Source of the DNA: Leptolyngbya iicbica LK
GTDB taxonomy: Bacteria; Cyanobacteriota; Cyanobacteriia; Phormidesmidales; Phormidesmidaceae
Assembly: GCF_004212215.1 (NCBI RefSeq)
Contig: NZ_QVFV01000001.1
Span: 754,814 to 818,813, forward strand
Direction: 5' to 3'
DNA length: 64,000 nucleotides
In this document: positions 16,371-25,271 of the stretch, piece after piece
How positions within the stretch are numbered: position 1 is the stretch's first letter
Layout of the letters: each line of letters begins with the position of its first letter
The notes under the pieces: model-generated
What the model saw: only the letters and a program-made list of their open reading frames with translations
Database searches by the model: none
Told to the model about the DNA's origin: nothing
Translations under genes and position numbers: made by a program

Positions 16371-16516
16371 CTGAGCTAAACAGACCTATTTTGGCCCAAC
16401 CTCCCAGGACCCGCCAACAGAAAAACCTTCCAGACTCCCGGGAGGGCTCTATGGTGCTGCGCTGTCTGCGAGCTACTCTAAAAATCCTGTGATTAGACTT
16501 TCAGGTATTGTCATTA

Positions 16517-19500
16517 TCAGCCCTGAATCAAGGCTAGCAGTTCGTCGGTGGAGATCTTGCTGCTGACGTCGGTACCGGAGAGTAGGCTGTCGGCGAGGTC
16601 GCGTTTGGTTTTGTGCAGGGCGACGATTTTGTCTTCGATCGTGCCCTGGGCGACGAGGCGGTAAATGGTGACGGGGCGCTGTTGACCGATGCGGTGAGCA
16701 CGATCGCTGGCCTGGTCTTCTACCGCCGGATTCCACCAGGGATCCATATGGATGACGAAATCGGCAGCGGTGAGGTTCAGCCCCGTCCCCCCAGCTTTCA
16801 GGCTAATGAGAAAGACATCGCCCTCGCCGTTCTGGAAGGCATCGACCCGCTTCTTGCGCGTCTTGGCCGGAGTGCTGCCATCTAGATATTGGTAGGCAAT
16901 CTTCTGCCTGTCCAGATATTCCCGCAGGATGGTGAGGTGATCGACGAACTGGCTGAACACCAGAGCCTTGTGGTCGTTGTCCAAAATTTCCGCCAGCACC
17001 TCGCCGAACTGGTCGAGCTTGGCGCTGGGCAGACCGAGTTCGGGGCGCACCAGTTGCGGATTACAGCAGGCCCGGCGCAGGCGCATGATTTCCGCCAGCA
17101 CTTGCAGGTGCTTTTGTCCGGCATTAGCGTCGCTGTCAGCCAGTTTTTCCACTGCTTCCCGGCGCAGGGCTTCGTAAAAGGCCATTTCGGGTTTGCTGAG
17201 CTCCACTTGCAGGGTGATCTCCGTGCGAGAGGGCAGTTCTTTGAGCACCTGGTCTTTGGTGCGTCGCAGAATGAAGGGCTGGATCAGTCGCCGCAGGGCT
17301 TCCCGCGCGGACTCATCGCGATCGCGCTCAATCGGGTTAGCAAACCGCTGGTTAAAGCTATCCAGCGACCCCAGCAGTCCCGGATTGATGAAGCGAAACA
17401 GATTCCACAGTTCCCCCAGATGGTTTTCAATCGGGGTGCCCGTGGTGAGAATCTTGAAGTCGCCTTGCAGAGCCATGGCCGCCTGCGATCGCTTCGTGTC
17501 TTGATTTTTGATGGCTTGGGCTTCGTCCAGCACAATGTTTTGCCACTGCACCTGGGCGAGCATTTTCGCTTCGTTGTCTTGCTGCAGCAGGCCGTAACTG
17601 CACACCACCAGATCGCCGGGTGCCAGGGTGTCGAGCATCTGCTGGCGATCGCCGGGACCAAACGGCTTCACCGTCAGGCTGGGGGCAAATCGCTCTGCCT
17701 CGCTGGCCCAGTTCATGCACACCGAAGTGGGGGCGATGACCAGGGTGGGGCCGGTGTCGCAGCGGGTGAGGATGAGGGCGATCGCCTGCAAGGTTTTGCC
17801 CAGGCCCATGTCGTCCGCCAGACACGCACCGACGCCCCAGTGAGCCAGCCGCGATAGCCACGTAAAGCCTTCGTGCTGATAGTCCCGCAGCTCCGCCTGG
17901 AGGGTTTTGGGGACTGACGGCTCGATGGACTGAGCGGTTTTGATGCGCTTGAGATGCTGTTTCCAGGCTTTGTCCACCTTGAGCTGGGCGACATCTTCCA
18001 CCATGTCTTCGAGGGCGAGGGCGGCGAGGCCGTGAATGCGCAGGTCTTTACCCTTGCCGTCGGAGAGTCGCTGCAACGTTTTCAGCCGCTTGCGAAATTC
18101 ATCGGTCAAGGCCAGAAATTGCCCGTCTGACAGTTCAATGAAGTTGCCGGAAGACTGGGCCATCAGCGCCATCAACTGTTGCAGATCCATCACCTGGGTG
18201 TCGCTGACCTGAATCTCGCCGCTGGCGGCAAACCAGTCTTGCTGACTGCGAATATTGAAATTGAAGTTGGACAGGCCCAACTGCTGCGACACGCGAAACT
18301 TTTCGCCCTCGGGCCACTCGATACAAACGCGATCGCCCATCTCCTGCAACTGCACCAATAGATTGAGACAGTCCTCGGGTTCGTCGATCACCCACTCCCC
18401 TTTGCTGGGCTTGTGGGTTTGCAGTACCGGACAGGTGGTTTTGAGCTCCTTAGCCCGGCGCTTCTCTTCCTTGAGATCTCGCTCGGTTTGCAGCCGCTTG
18501 CCCTCCACTTCCGCAATCACCGTTTTGCCGCCATCACCCGGCTTATAGTAAGACCCGCCTTCTGGGAAAGGATGGGCCAGCAGCGATACCCTGAGTCCTT
18601 CCCCAGCGGGCAACAGATGCACTCGGGGCGTGGGGTCGGCGGGCACTTCCTCAGCGGCAACGCCACCGCCAATGTCGGATTGAATGGTGATTAACGACGA
18701 CATGCCCGTAATCGCCTTCAGGACTTGGTCTTTGGCGAAAGCGGGGACTTCCAGACGATTATCGGGCGCGAGAAGTTGGGCAATGCGGCGATGATCGGCG
18801 TTCACGTCTAGTACCTTGAGCCGAGTCGGCGTTTCCTTGAGGGCCAGTACCGCATCGTAGGCGTTGATTTGCGGCATCAGGGAAATGCGCAGGCGATCGC
18901 CCGCAATTTCCTTCACCAGCAGTTCGGGCTCCCCTTTCACCACATCGATGCGAATGTCGGGCATGTCGGCCCAAAACACGAGGGGATGCCCCACCAACGC
19001 CAGCAAGGCACCGTCCCCAAAGGTATAGGTCGGGGAGCCATAGTAGTAATACTGCTGATGTTCGACTTCTAAATGGGCGACGATTTGGCGATCCTGATCG
19101 GTCAGATAGTCGGGCGTGTCGCGGGGTGAGGTGAACCGCTTGAGGGAAATTTGCTTGCCCCGCGTCCAACCCCCTTTGGTGCTCAGCTTTTGCTCCACCG
19201 GCGTCAGATTCCAAAACTCCATGCCGGTGAACTGGAGCCGCCACGCCAGCCGAAAGACAGGTTTCGCCGCCGGACTGCCGGGAGCCACGGTTTTCGTCAG
19301 CTGGCTCAAAGCCTTGAGCGACAATTCCCACGGCTCTTGAATTTTGACGATATCCAACAGCGGCTGACTGCCGCACTCTTCCCGCAGAGCCTCGGCCAAT
19401 TCGCCGTAAATGTCGTACTGCTCGACGCCTTCGCCCAAATGGGCCACCAGGGCCGCAAATTCCATGGCAAACCAGCCATAGTCGGCTCGCGAGGCATCGC

Positions 19501-20746
19501 GATACAGCCGCTCTAAATAATCCGGTAACCACCCACGAAAGTTGCCCGTATTCAACCAGTAAATACAGTAGGCTTCCAGCAGCGCCGGAATACCGGGAAT
19601 GTCGAGAAAATAATCTTCGTTGCGCCGCAGGCGATCGGGGACCTTGCTAATCAGACCAGCCTGAATCTGAATCACCTTTTCCAAAAGGGACATGCTGTCA
19701 TGTAGCCAGTGACCTTTGTATTGCTGCAATAGCTGGCAGCAAGCCAGCGCCTGTTTGTAGTCTTCGGGCTGACCCTGTTGCAGGAGCGCCAGCAAAAACA
19801 TTGCCGTTGCTGGGGAGTCGAACCAGGCCGCCTGCGCCCCTTTCGATTTTCCCGCTTGTTTAAGACTGGTGCGAAAATCGGCGATCGCTTCCTCCACATC
19901 GCCCGTCAGAAATGCGATCGCGCCCTTCAGCGCCAGATACTTACTGGGTTCCTCCCCCGGTGACGATTCCGATAAAATTCCACTGGCTTCGCGCAAATGC
20001 CCGCGCAACCAGAGCTGCTCAATGTAAACCAGCGTTGTAGCCGCATCGAGCTGGTTGTCTTGATACAACGCTTCCACGTTATCAAAAGCAGTCTCCGCTG
20101 CCTCCCCGGTGCGGGCGGCTTCGGCCAGGGTCAGCCGCAGCCCATATTGCCGAAATGCCAGCGAGAGGGAGTCAAACCAGTCGGCATCAAAGGGATTATT
20201 GACGATGTGTTGCAGGATTTCAGGAAACGATCGCGTCCGCCGCCAATAGGCTTGATCTGCATCGGCCAACAGTTCATCAATTTCGGCGGTGTCTTGGCGA
20301 TAAATGGCGATGCGTAATTCTCGCAACCAGGCGGTTTCATCCACAAAGGTACGCGGGCCGTGGGTGTTGTAGCGGCGTCGCGAGGCCACTTGTTGATGGA
20401 GGGCCTGGACAATGGGCTCAAAGGTGCCGAGGGCGATCGCATCCCGCACCACAATATCCACCAACTCATCGGGACATGCTGGTCCCAGACCCCGTTCTTG
20501 AATCAATGCCCCGGTTTGCAGCATTTTGGTCACCTGGGCGCTGAACTGCGGCGCGGTCAAGGGCTTGATGCGACTGCGTCCCGCCCATTCCGGCATGACC
20601 GAGTTCCAAATTTGGCCCGCATTCACCCGACTCACGGGCTCATAATAAATGGCAAACACCTGGGCGATCGTCCGCTGCACCTCAGGCAGTTGCCGATAGG
20701 TGTTTTCTAAACGTTGTTGCTGTTGAGCAGGTGAGTTAGCAGCCAT
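16517..20746 (-). CDS. large SNF2-family DEAD/DEAH helicase
   Basis: Helicase-like ATPase of 1409 residues. The first ~500 residues are helical and TPR-like (YLALKGAIAFLTGDVEEAIADF); a middle region matches the helicase-associated part of bacterial SNF2 proteins. The motor occupies the last third: motif I DDMGLGKT (about 978-985), DEAQ (about 1073), TGTPIENHLGELWNLF (about 1102), and motifs V/VI GGTGLNL and [11 protein letters not shown] (about 1340-1355). SNF2 motors translocate on duplex DNA and remodel bound proteins; bacterial ones occur in repair, transcription recycling and phage defence. The role here is unknown. The final 63 codons are duplicated at 14390-14581. Confidence 0.9.
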   Translation of the reverse strand: MAANSPAQQQQRLENTYRQLPEVQRTIAQVFAIYYEPVSRVNAGQIWNSVMPEWAGRSRIKPLTAPQFSAQVTKMLQTGALIQERGLGPACPDELVDIVVRDAIALGTFEPIVQALHQQVASRRRYNTHGPRTFVDETAWLRELRIAIYRQDTAEIDELLADADQAYWRRTRSFPEILQHIVNNPFDADWFDSLSLAFRQYGLRLTLAEAARTGEAAETAFDNVEALYQDNQLDAATTLVYIEQLWLRGHLREASGILSESSPGEEPSKYLALKGAIAFLTGDVEEAIADFRTSLKQAGKSKGAQAAWFDSPATAMFLLALLQQGQPEDYKQALACCQLLQQYKGHWLHDSMSLLEKVIQIQAGLISKVPDRLRRNEDYFLDIPGIPALLEAYCIYWLNTGNFRGWLPDYLERLYRDASRADYGWFAMEFAALVAHLGEGVEQYDIYGELAEALREECGSQPLLDIVKIQEPWELSLKALSQLTKTVAPGSPAAKPVFRLAWRLQFTGMEFWNLTPVEQKLSTKGGWTRGKQISLKRFTSPRDTPDYLTDQDRQIVAHLEVEHQQYYYYGSPTYTFGDGALLALVGHPLVFWADMPDIRIDVVKGEPELLVKEIAGDRLRISLMPQINAYDAVLALKETPTRLKVLDVNADHRRIAQLLAPDNRLEVPAFAKDQVLKAITGMSSLITIQSDIGGGVAAEEVPADPTPRVHLLPAGEGLRVSLLAHPFPEGGSYYKPGDGGKTVIAEVEGKRLQTERDLKEEKRRAKELKTTCPVLQTHKPSKGEWVIDEPEDCLNLLVQLQEMGDRVCIEWPEGEKFRVSQQLGLSNFNFNIRSQQDWFAASGEIQVSDTQVMDLQQLMALMAQSSGNFIELSDGQFLALTDEFRKRLKTLQRLSDGKGKDLRIHGLAALALEDMVEDVAQLKVDKAWKQHLKRIKTAQSIEPSVPKTLQAELRDYQHEGFTWLSRLAHWGVGACLADDMGLGKTLQAIALILTRCDTGPTLVIAPTSVCMNWASEAERFAPSLTVKPFGPGDRQQMLDTLAPGDLVVCSYGLLQQDNEAKMLAQVQWQNIVLDEAQAIKNQDTKRSQAAMALQGDFKILTTGTPIENHLGELWNLFRFINPGLLGSLDSFNQRFANPIERDRDESAREALRRLIQPFILRRTKDQVLKELPSRTEITLQVELSKPEMAFYEALRREAVEKLADSDANAGQKHLQVLAEIMRLRRACCNPQLVRPELGLPSAKLDQFGEVLAEILDNDHKALVFSQFVDHLTILREYLDRQKIAYQYLDGSTPAKTRKKRVDAFQNGEGDVFLISLKAGGTGLNLTAADFVIHMDPWWNPAVEDQASDRAHRIGQQRPVTIYRLVAQGTIEDKIVALHKTKRDLADSLLSGTDVSSKISTDELLALIQG

Positions 20747-20835
20747 CGTTGAACATCCAGTTGCGGGATAACGTCAGTCAGAGCGAGTGAAGCTGAATCG
20801 ACCAAGCGGGTTGCGACATCAAGAATTTCGGTCAT
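20707..20835 (-). CDS. possible 42-residue upstream ORF overlapping the helicase start
   Basis: From an ATG at 20835 a frame MTEILDVATRLVDSASLALT...LLNSNNV ends 40 bases inside the helicase gene in another frame. It is amphipathic-helix-like and could be a coupled leader. No homology is recognised and there is no strong ribosome-binding site. Confidence 0.2.
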   Translation of the reverse strand: MTEILDVATRLVDSASLALTDVIPQLDVQRWLLTHLLNSNNV

Positions 20836-20875
20836 CTTAAAACGCTTTTGGCGATTGATGCGATGGCTAGCTGCT

Positions 20876-20932
20876 AGGGGACGCACCCTTCCCACCAACA
20901 GGGGACGCACCCTTCCAAAGGGTGCGTCCCCT
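20876..20932. repeat. direct repeat plus perfect 15-bp hairpin
   Basis: AGGGGACGCACCCTT occurs at 20876 and again at 20900. The second copy forms a perfect 15-bp stem with AAGGGTGCGTCCCCT (20918-20932) around a 3-base loop. It separates cbiT from the helicase gene and may stop transcription reading through. It resembles the arms at 3848-3911. Confidence 0.8.
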
Positions 20933-20941
20933 GATAGGCGC

Positions 20942-21556
20942 TTAATCGAGCTTTTCACCACTGAGCAAAAAGACCGGATCGATCGCCTTAAACACCTGCT
21001 GATGGCCCCGTGTTTCTAACCGATTGATCGCGGGCTGCACAATCTCGACATTGCGGACGCAGAGCTGGGCAAAGGTTTCAGCAATGCCATACAAAGTTTC
21101 CAGCGTGCCCGTGGTGACGACGAGACGCCCCCCGCTCGGCAGGTGATGCCAAGCCGCTTCCACCACTTCGCGCATAGATTTGCCCCCTTCGATCATCACG
21201 CAATCGGGGTGCGGTGGCAGGGTGTCCAAACAATCAGGGGCCATTCCTTCCACCACTTGCACGTTGGAGAGTTGAAAGCGATCGCAGTTCAGCCGAATCA
21301 GGTTCGCCACCTCGGGATCGCGCTCTACCGCCACCACCTGACCCTGGGGACACAGCAGCGCCGCTTCCACCACCAGGGTGCCAGTCCCCGCGCCCAAATC
21401 CCAAAGCTGAGCATCGGGCTTCAGGCGCAACGCCCCCACCATTAACAGCCGTACTTCCCGCTTACTGATGGGAATGCCGGGTAATTGCTCAAACAAGTGA
21501 TCGGGAATGCCGGGGGTAACGTAAGGCCAAAGAGGTGCCATAGGGCGATCGCTCAA
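20942..21556 (-). CDS. cbiT: precorrin-6B C15-methyltransferase (decarboxylating) CbiT
   Basis: A 204-residue class I methyltransferase: GIPISKREVRLLMVGALRL, SAM motif WDLGAGTGTLVVEAALL, acidic motif AVERDPEVANLI and MIEGGKSMREV. This combination is diagnostic for CbiT, which methylates C15 and removes the acetate side chain at C12 in corrin (vitamin B12 or pseudo-B12) synthesis. No other cob/cbi gene is in the window. Cyanobacterial corrin genes are usually scattered, so the isolation is not surprising. Confidence 0.9.
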   Translation of the reverse strand: MSDRPMAPLWPYVTPGIPDHLFEQLPGIPISKREVRLLMVGALRLKPDAQLWDLGAGTGTLVVEAALLCPQGQVVAVERDPEVANLIRLNCDRFQLSNVQVVEGMAPDCLDTLPPHPDCVMIEGGKSMREVVEAAWHHLPSGGRLVVTTGTLETLYGIAETFAQLCVRNVEIVQPAINRLETRGHQQVFKAIDPVFLLSGEKLD

Positions 21557-21885
21557 AAGATACAGTCAGGGGATACCGGCTGCGCCTGAGTTGGGCGCAA
21601 GTGGGGAAGCTGCGGCCCCAATCATTTGGTCACTCTAGCTCACAGCCGCCATCAAAATCATCCACCCGAGAGCTGAGTCCCGGACTGACGCAGCCAGTCA
21701 TCGCTATCAACTTAAGGGCGTTGGCTGAATCCTGAAGCCGACACTATGTCACAGATAAATGTGATAAGTCGCCCGCCTGACGGCTTTTGCCCAATGCTGT
21801 TACAGAAGCTGAAACAAGGCCACTGATTTCCAGAGTGCGTCGTCATACTAGCCACATGCTGTTGCACTGATTGGAGCTCTGGCCG
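21557..21885. other. divergent intergenic region cbiT / RnfD-like
   Basis: No gene is seen. The region must hold the promoters of both flanking genes. Short inverted repeats around 21740-21770 (CACTATGTCACAGATAAATGTGATAAGT) contain a TGTCACA..TGTGATA pattern loosely reminiscent of a CRP-type site; this is weak. Confidence 0.25.
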
Positions 21886-22788
21886 ATGTTTCGAGACGCC
21901 CGTGACTATCAGATTTTATTTTTATCGCTGTTTTTGTGTTTGGGGTTGGCTACGCGCGATTGGACGCTGCGACCCGCCGTGATTGGGGTCGCGATCGCCA
22001 CTACCCTGCTGACCCAAACGCTCTTGTCGCTATGGTGCAGCTATCAAGCGGCCAGTGTGGGAGCAACGGGCGAACTGTTGTTGCCTGTCACCCTCACCAC
22101 TGGCACCTCCAGCCCGCGCTGGCAACTGATCCGGGAAAACTTTTCGTTCAATTGGCGGAGTCCGCTAATTTCGGCGTTGGGGCTGAGTTTATTACTGCGG
22201 GTCGATCACTGGCCCACGATGGCGTTAGCGGCGTTTGTGGCGATCGCCAGCAAATTTTGGCTCAAAGTCGATGGCAAGCACTGCTTCAATCCGGCCAACA
22301 TCGGCATTATTGCCGCGCTGAGTTTCACCCACGACGCCTGGGTATCGCCAGGGCAGTGGGGCGAGGAAATTTGGTACGCGCTGATTTTTCTCGGAGCGGG
22401 GGGCATGGTGCTCAAGCGGGTGGGCCGCTGGGACACGACCGCCGCTTTTTTGGGCAGCTACGCCCTGCTCGAAGCGATGCGAAATCTGTATCTCGGCTGG
22501 ACCTGGGATGTGTGGCTGCATCGCCTGTCTAGCGGATCGCTGTTGCTATTTGCGCTATTCATGGTGACGGATCCGCGATCGATTCCCAATGCGCGGCCAG
22601 CGCGACTGATCTGGGCGCTGAGCATTGCCGGACTGACCTTCGTTTTGCGGAATTATTTTTATCTCTCAACCGCCGTGTTTTGGGCGCTCTTTCTCCTATC
22701 GCCCCTGACGATCGCCCTTGATCGCCTGTGGCAATCCGACCGCTTTGTCTGGAAAGTCGGGACCGCCCGCAACCCCGTGATTGGTTAG
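21886..22788 (+). CDS. RnfD/NqrB-like integral membrane protein
   Basis: A 300-residue protein with about eight to ten membrane helices. Conserved pieces include GKHCFNPANIGI, FMVTDPRSIPNARPAR and the TLTTGTSSPRW loop, matching the RnfD/NqrB membrane family that carries flavin in ion-pumping electron transfer complexes. None of the other Rnf/Nqr subunits is encoded nearby, and I cannot find a clear SGAT flavinylation motif, so a complete pump is unlikely. The next gene encodes a secreted DUF2330 protein on the same strand, a pairing I believe recurs in cyanobacteria. ATG 21886 is preferred over TTG 21871. Confidence 0.75.
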   Translation: MFRDARDYQILFLSLFLCLGLATRDWTLRPAVIGVAIATTLLTQTLLSLWCSYQAASVGATGELLLPVTLTTGTSSPRWQLIRENFSFNWRSPLISALGLSLLLRVDHWPTMALAAFVAIASKFWLKVDGKHCFNPANIGIIAALSFTHDAWVSPGQWGEEIWYALIFLGAGGMVLKRVGRWDTTAAFLGSYALLEAMRNLYLGWTWDVWLHRLSSGSLLLFALFMVTDPRSIPNARPARLIWALSIAGLTFVLRNYFYLSTAVFWALFLLSPLTIALDRLWQSDRFVWKVGTARNPVIG

Positions 22789-22994
22789 CGCCAGTGCCGA
22801 TTGCAGCTTAGGAGCAGTAGAGCGCTGACGGCGACACTAGTGCTGCATGGCCGAAATAAGAATACCCTGCCAGTTTCTACCCCCCCTGGCTCCCCAGCCC
22901 CTCTGCTCATCACGAATGGTATGCAAACTTCCGCCGAGCGGTACTGGTGCCATTGCGACCGCTGAAACAGGTCTGTTGAATTCAATGAATACCC

Positions 22995-24374
22995 ATGAAA
23001 AATTTGCGTGTTGTCTTAATTGGGGCGATCGCGGTGATTGCCTGTCTCTGTTTTGCTCGTCCCGTATGGGCTTTTTGTGGCTTTTACGTGGCGAAGGCCG
23101 ATACCAGTTTGTATAACGAAGCGTCGCAGGTCATCATCGCGCGGGATGGCGATCGCACCGTGCTGACCATGGCCAATGACTATCAGGGCGAGGTGAGCGA
23201 CTTTGCCATGGTCGTGCCAGTGCCGACGGTGCTGCAAGAGGGTCAGGTGAATGTGGGCGATCCGGCGATCGTGCAGCGGCTGGATGATTTCAGCGCTCCT
23301 CGCCTGGTGGAATATTTTGACCCCGACCCTTGCGCCCCCGTTCGCCTGTTTGATGAAGCCGAATTGATGCTGCCAGCGGCGGCTCCCCAGTCCGCCGATC
23401 GCGGGGCCGCCAGCAATGAAGCCCTGGGGGTGACGGTCGAAGCGCAATTTGCCGTGGGCGAATACGAAATCGTCATTCTCAGCGCCGAGGAATCCAACGG
23501 GCTGGAAACCTGGCTCATCCAAAATGACTACAATATTCCGCGCGGTGCCAGCGAACTGCTACAGCCCTACATTCGCCAGGGGCTCAAGTTCTTCGTCGCC
23601 AAGGTGAATCTGGATGAGTTCGATCGCGCGGGCTTTCAACAGTTGCGCCCCATCCAAATCGCCTACGAGTCGCCCCGCTTTATGTTGCCGATTCGCCTCG
23701 GCATGATGAATGCTCAAGGCGACCAGGATTTGGTGGCCTACCTGCTGACCCCCGACGGCCAGGTGGAATTGACCAACTATCGCACCGTCAAAATCCCCTC
23801 TGATGTCAATTTGCCAACCTATGTGGAAGAGGAGTTTGGTGGGTTTTACAGCGCCATGTTTCAGCGCAGCTACGAGCGGGAGAACAAAGAAGTCGCCTTT
23901 TTGGAATATGCCTGGAGCATGGCGGGCTGTGATCCCTGTTCGGCAGAGCCGTTGAATGCGGCGGAACTGCGACAGGCGGGGGCGTTTTGGGTCGCGCCCA
24001 ACAGCTCCCCGTGGGAGAGCAATGTCTTCATCACCCGTCTGCATGTGCGCTACTCCCGCAACAAATTCCCCGAAGATTTGGTCTTTCAGCAAACCAACAA
24101 CCAGGAATTCTTCCAAGGTCGCTATGTGATGCAGCATCCCTTTTTGGGGGAGGCCACCTGTCCGGCGGGGCGCGACTATCGGCGATCGCTGCCCGCCCGC
24201 TTTGAACAAGAGGCCCAAACCCTGGCCCGCCTCACCGGGTGGGACATCAACGACATTCGCCGTCGGTTGCCCGCAGTGGGGGTGCGCCCCGTCGATGAGT
24301 CCGACGACTCCTGGTGGGAAGAACTGTGGCAGCGATCGAGCCAACTGTTCCAGCAAGTCGCTACAGCGGGATAA
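22995..24374 (+). CDS. DUF2330 domain secreted protein
   Basis: The protein has 459 residues with a signal peptide (KNLRVVLIGAIAVIACLCF, cleavage after PVWA). The mature start FCGFYVAK and SQVIIARDGDRTVLTMANDY, FAMVVPVPTVL and PIRLGMMNAQG are DUF2330 hallmarks. The family is extracytoplasmic and of unknown function. A conserved Cys pair (GCDPCS, residues about 313-316) may form a disulfide. Its place after the RnfD-like gene (206 bp) suggests related roles at the membrane. A terminator follows. Confidence 0.85.
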   Translation: MKNLRVVLIGAIAVIACLCFARPVWAFCGFYVAKADTSLYNEASQVIIARDGDRTVLTMANDYQGEVSDFAMVVPVPTVLQEGQVNVGDPAIVQRLDDFSAPRLVEYFDPDPCAPVRLFDEAELMLPAAAPQSADRGAASNEALGVTVEAQFAVGEYEIVILSAEESNGLETWLIQNDYNIPRGASELLQPYIRQGLKFFVAKVNLDEFDRAGFQQLRPIQIAYESPRFMLPIRLGMMNAQGDQDLVAYLLTPDGQVELTNYRTVKIPSDVNLPTYVEEEFGGFYSAMFQRSYERENKEVAFLEYAWSMAGCDPCSAEPLNAAELRQAGAFWVAPNSSPWESNVFITRLHVRYSRNKFPEDLVFQQTNNQEFFQGRYVMQHPFLGEATCPAGRDYRRSLPARFEQEAQTLARLTGWDINDIRRRLPAVGVRPVDESDDSWWEELWQRSSQLFQQVATAG

Positions 24375-24418
24375 GGGAGAGCCCACCGCTCAGTTTTAAT
24401 CAACAGTCTTCGTGCGGT

Positions 24419-24452
24419 GCCTTCCCTGTGACAATGGGGGAGGCATTTTTTT
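24419..24452 (+). terminator. terminator of the DUF2330 gene (repeat copy A)
   Basis: An 8-bp stem GCCTTCCC/GGGGAGGC (one G-T pair), a loop of about 10 bases, then seven T residues. The 34 bases 24421-24454 recur at 25225-25258 with two mismatches. Confidence 0.85.
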
Positions 24453-24569
24453 GCCTAGAATTTCCGAACTCAGCCACCGAACAGTACCAACATTGCCAAA
24501 TTCCGGTAGTGAAGCAGATCCGAACTTATCACCGTGGGAACTCTAAAGCTAGATTTTCGGGTGGCCATC

Positions 24570-25172
24570 ATGAGTTCTCAAAACGACGAAGACCTGCACC
24601 AGTATTTATCTCAACAACCGCGACGACAACCCAAACCGAAACGCCAAGTCAGCTCATTGACTTTCTCGTATGAGAAATGGAAGCAACAACAGTCAAAGCA
24701 GGCAGTTCTAAATTCTTTGAAGAACTTACCACCGTGGATATGGTTTGTTGGTTTGTTGGGTGGAGTATTTTTGTTTTCGCTGACGCAGCCATACCAAAGT
24801 GGTCCTGTTTCTGATGGCAATTTGGCTAACTTCCCACCGCCAAATCCCACGCATGAAGTCATCTCCGATGGTCAATCTGCTGTTTTAGTCACAAACGCTG
24901 CACCAGAAACAATGAGGCTAACCTTGAAGGGAGACAAGGACTACATCTTTGTAATCGAACCTTGTCGTGACTGTGGCTACACAGATGATCCGCAAGTCGG
25001 TCAACAGTTTTGCGATCGCGCTCCCGAGCAAGTTATTTACGTATCACCCGGTGAGTACGAAGTTTTTGTGAGTTTTGGAGGCCGAATTAATCGCTTTCGC
25101 AGCGAGTGGAGCCTCACCGAAAACTGGCAGTATGGGCAATGCATCTTTGCCCGAAAATCATGGCAACCCTGA
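24570..25172 (+). CDS. single-pass membrane protein of unknown function
   Basis: About 200 residues from MSSQNDEDLHQYL. A basic, Gln/Pro-rich cytoplasmic part (QQPRRQPKPKRQ) is followed by one membrane helix (WIWFVGLLGGVFLFSL). The extracytoplasmic domain has four cysteines (EPCRDCGYTDD, FCDRAP, QCIFARK). I recognise no family. Base composition is lower in GC than the flanking genes. The gene is bracketed by two near-identical terminator sequences, which suggests it was inserted as a unit. Confidence 0.6.
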   Translation: MSSQNDEDLHQYLSQQPRRQPKPKRQVSSLTFSYEKWKQQQSKQAVLNSLKNLPPWIWFVGLLGGVFLFSLTQPYQSGPVSDGNLANFPPPNPTHEVISDGQSAVLVTNAAPETMRLTLKGDKDYIFVIEPCRDCGYTDDPQVGQQFCDRAPEQVIYVSPGEYEVFVSFGGRINRFRSEWSLTENWQYGQCIFARKSWQP

Positions 25173-25224
25173 AACAGCTTGCACCAAGTTCAGCCAAAGT
25201 TGCATCAATAATGTCCAAATGATT

Positions 25225-25256
25225 CTTCCCTGTGAGAATGGGGAAGGCATTTTTTT
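25225..25256 (+). terminator. terminator (repeat copy B)
   Basis: A 6-bp stem CTTCCC/GGGAAG with the same loop and T-run as copy A, followed directly by the DUF554 gene. Over 34 bases it differs from 24421-24454 at two positions. Confidence 0.8.
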
Positions 25257-25271
25257 GCAGATAGAAAAAGT

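Noticed and set aside
16889-17857. 322-codon plus-strand frame opposite the helicase
   Set aside because: It mirrors the conserved helicase motor on the minus strand; its composition is that of an antisense shadow and it has no domain pattern.
23559-24386. 275-codon minus-strand frame opposite the DUF2330 gene
   Set aside because: Antisense shadow of a clearly coding gene with signal peptide and family motifs.
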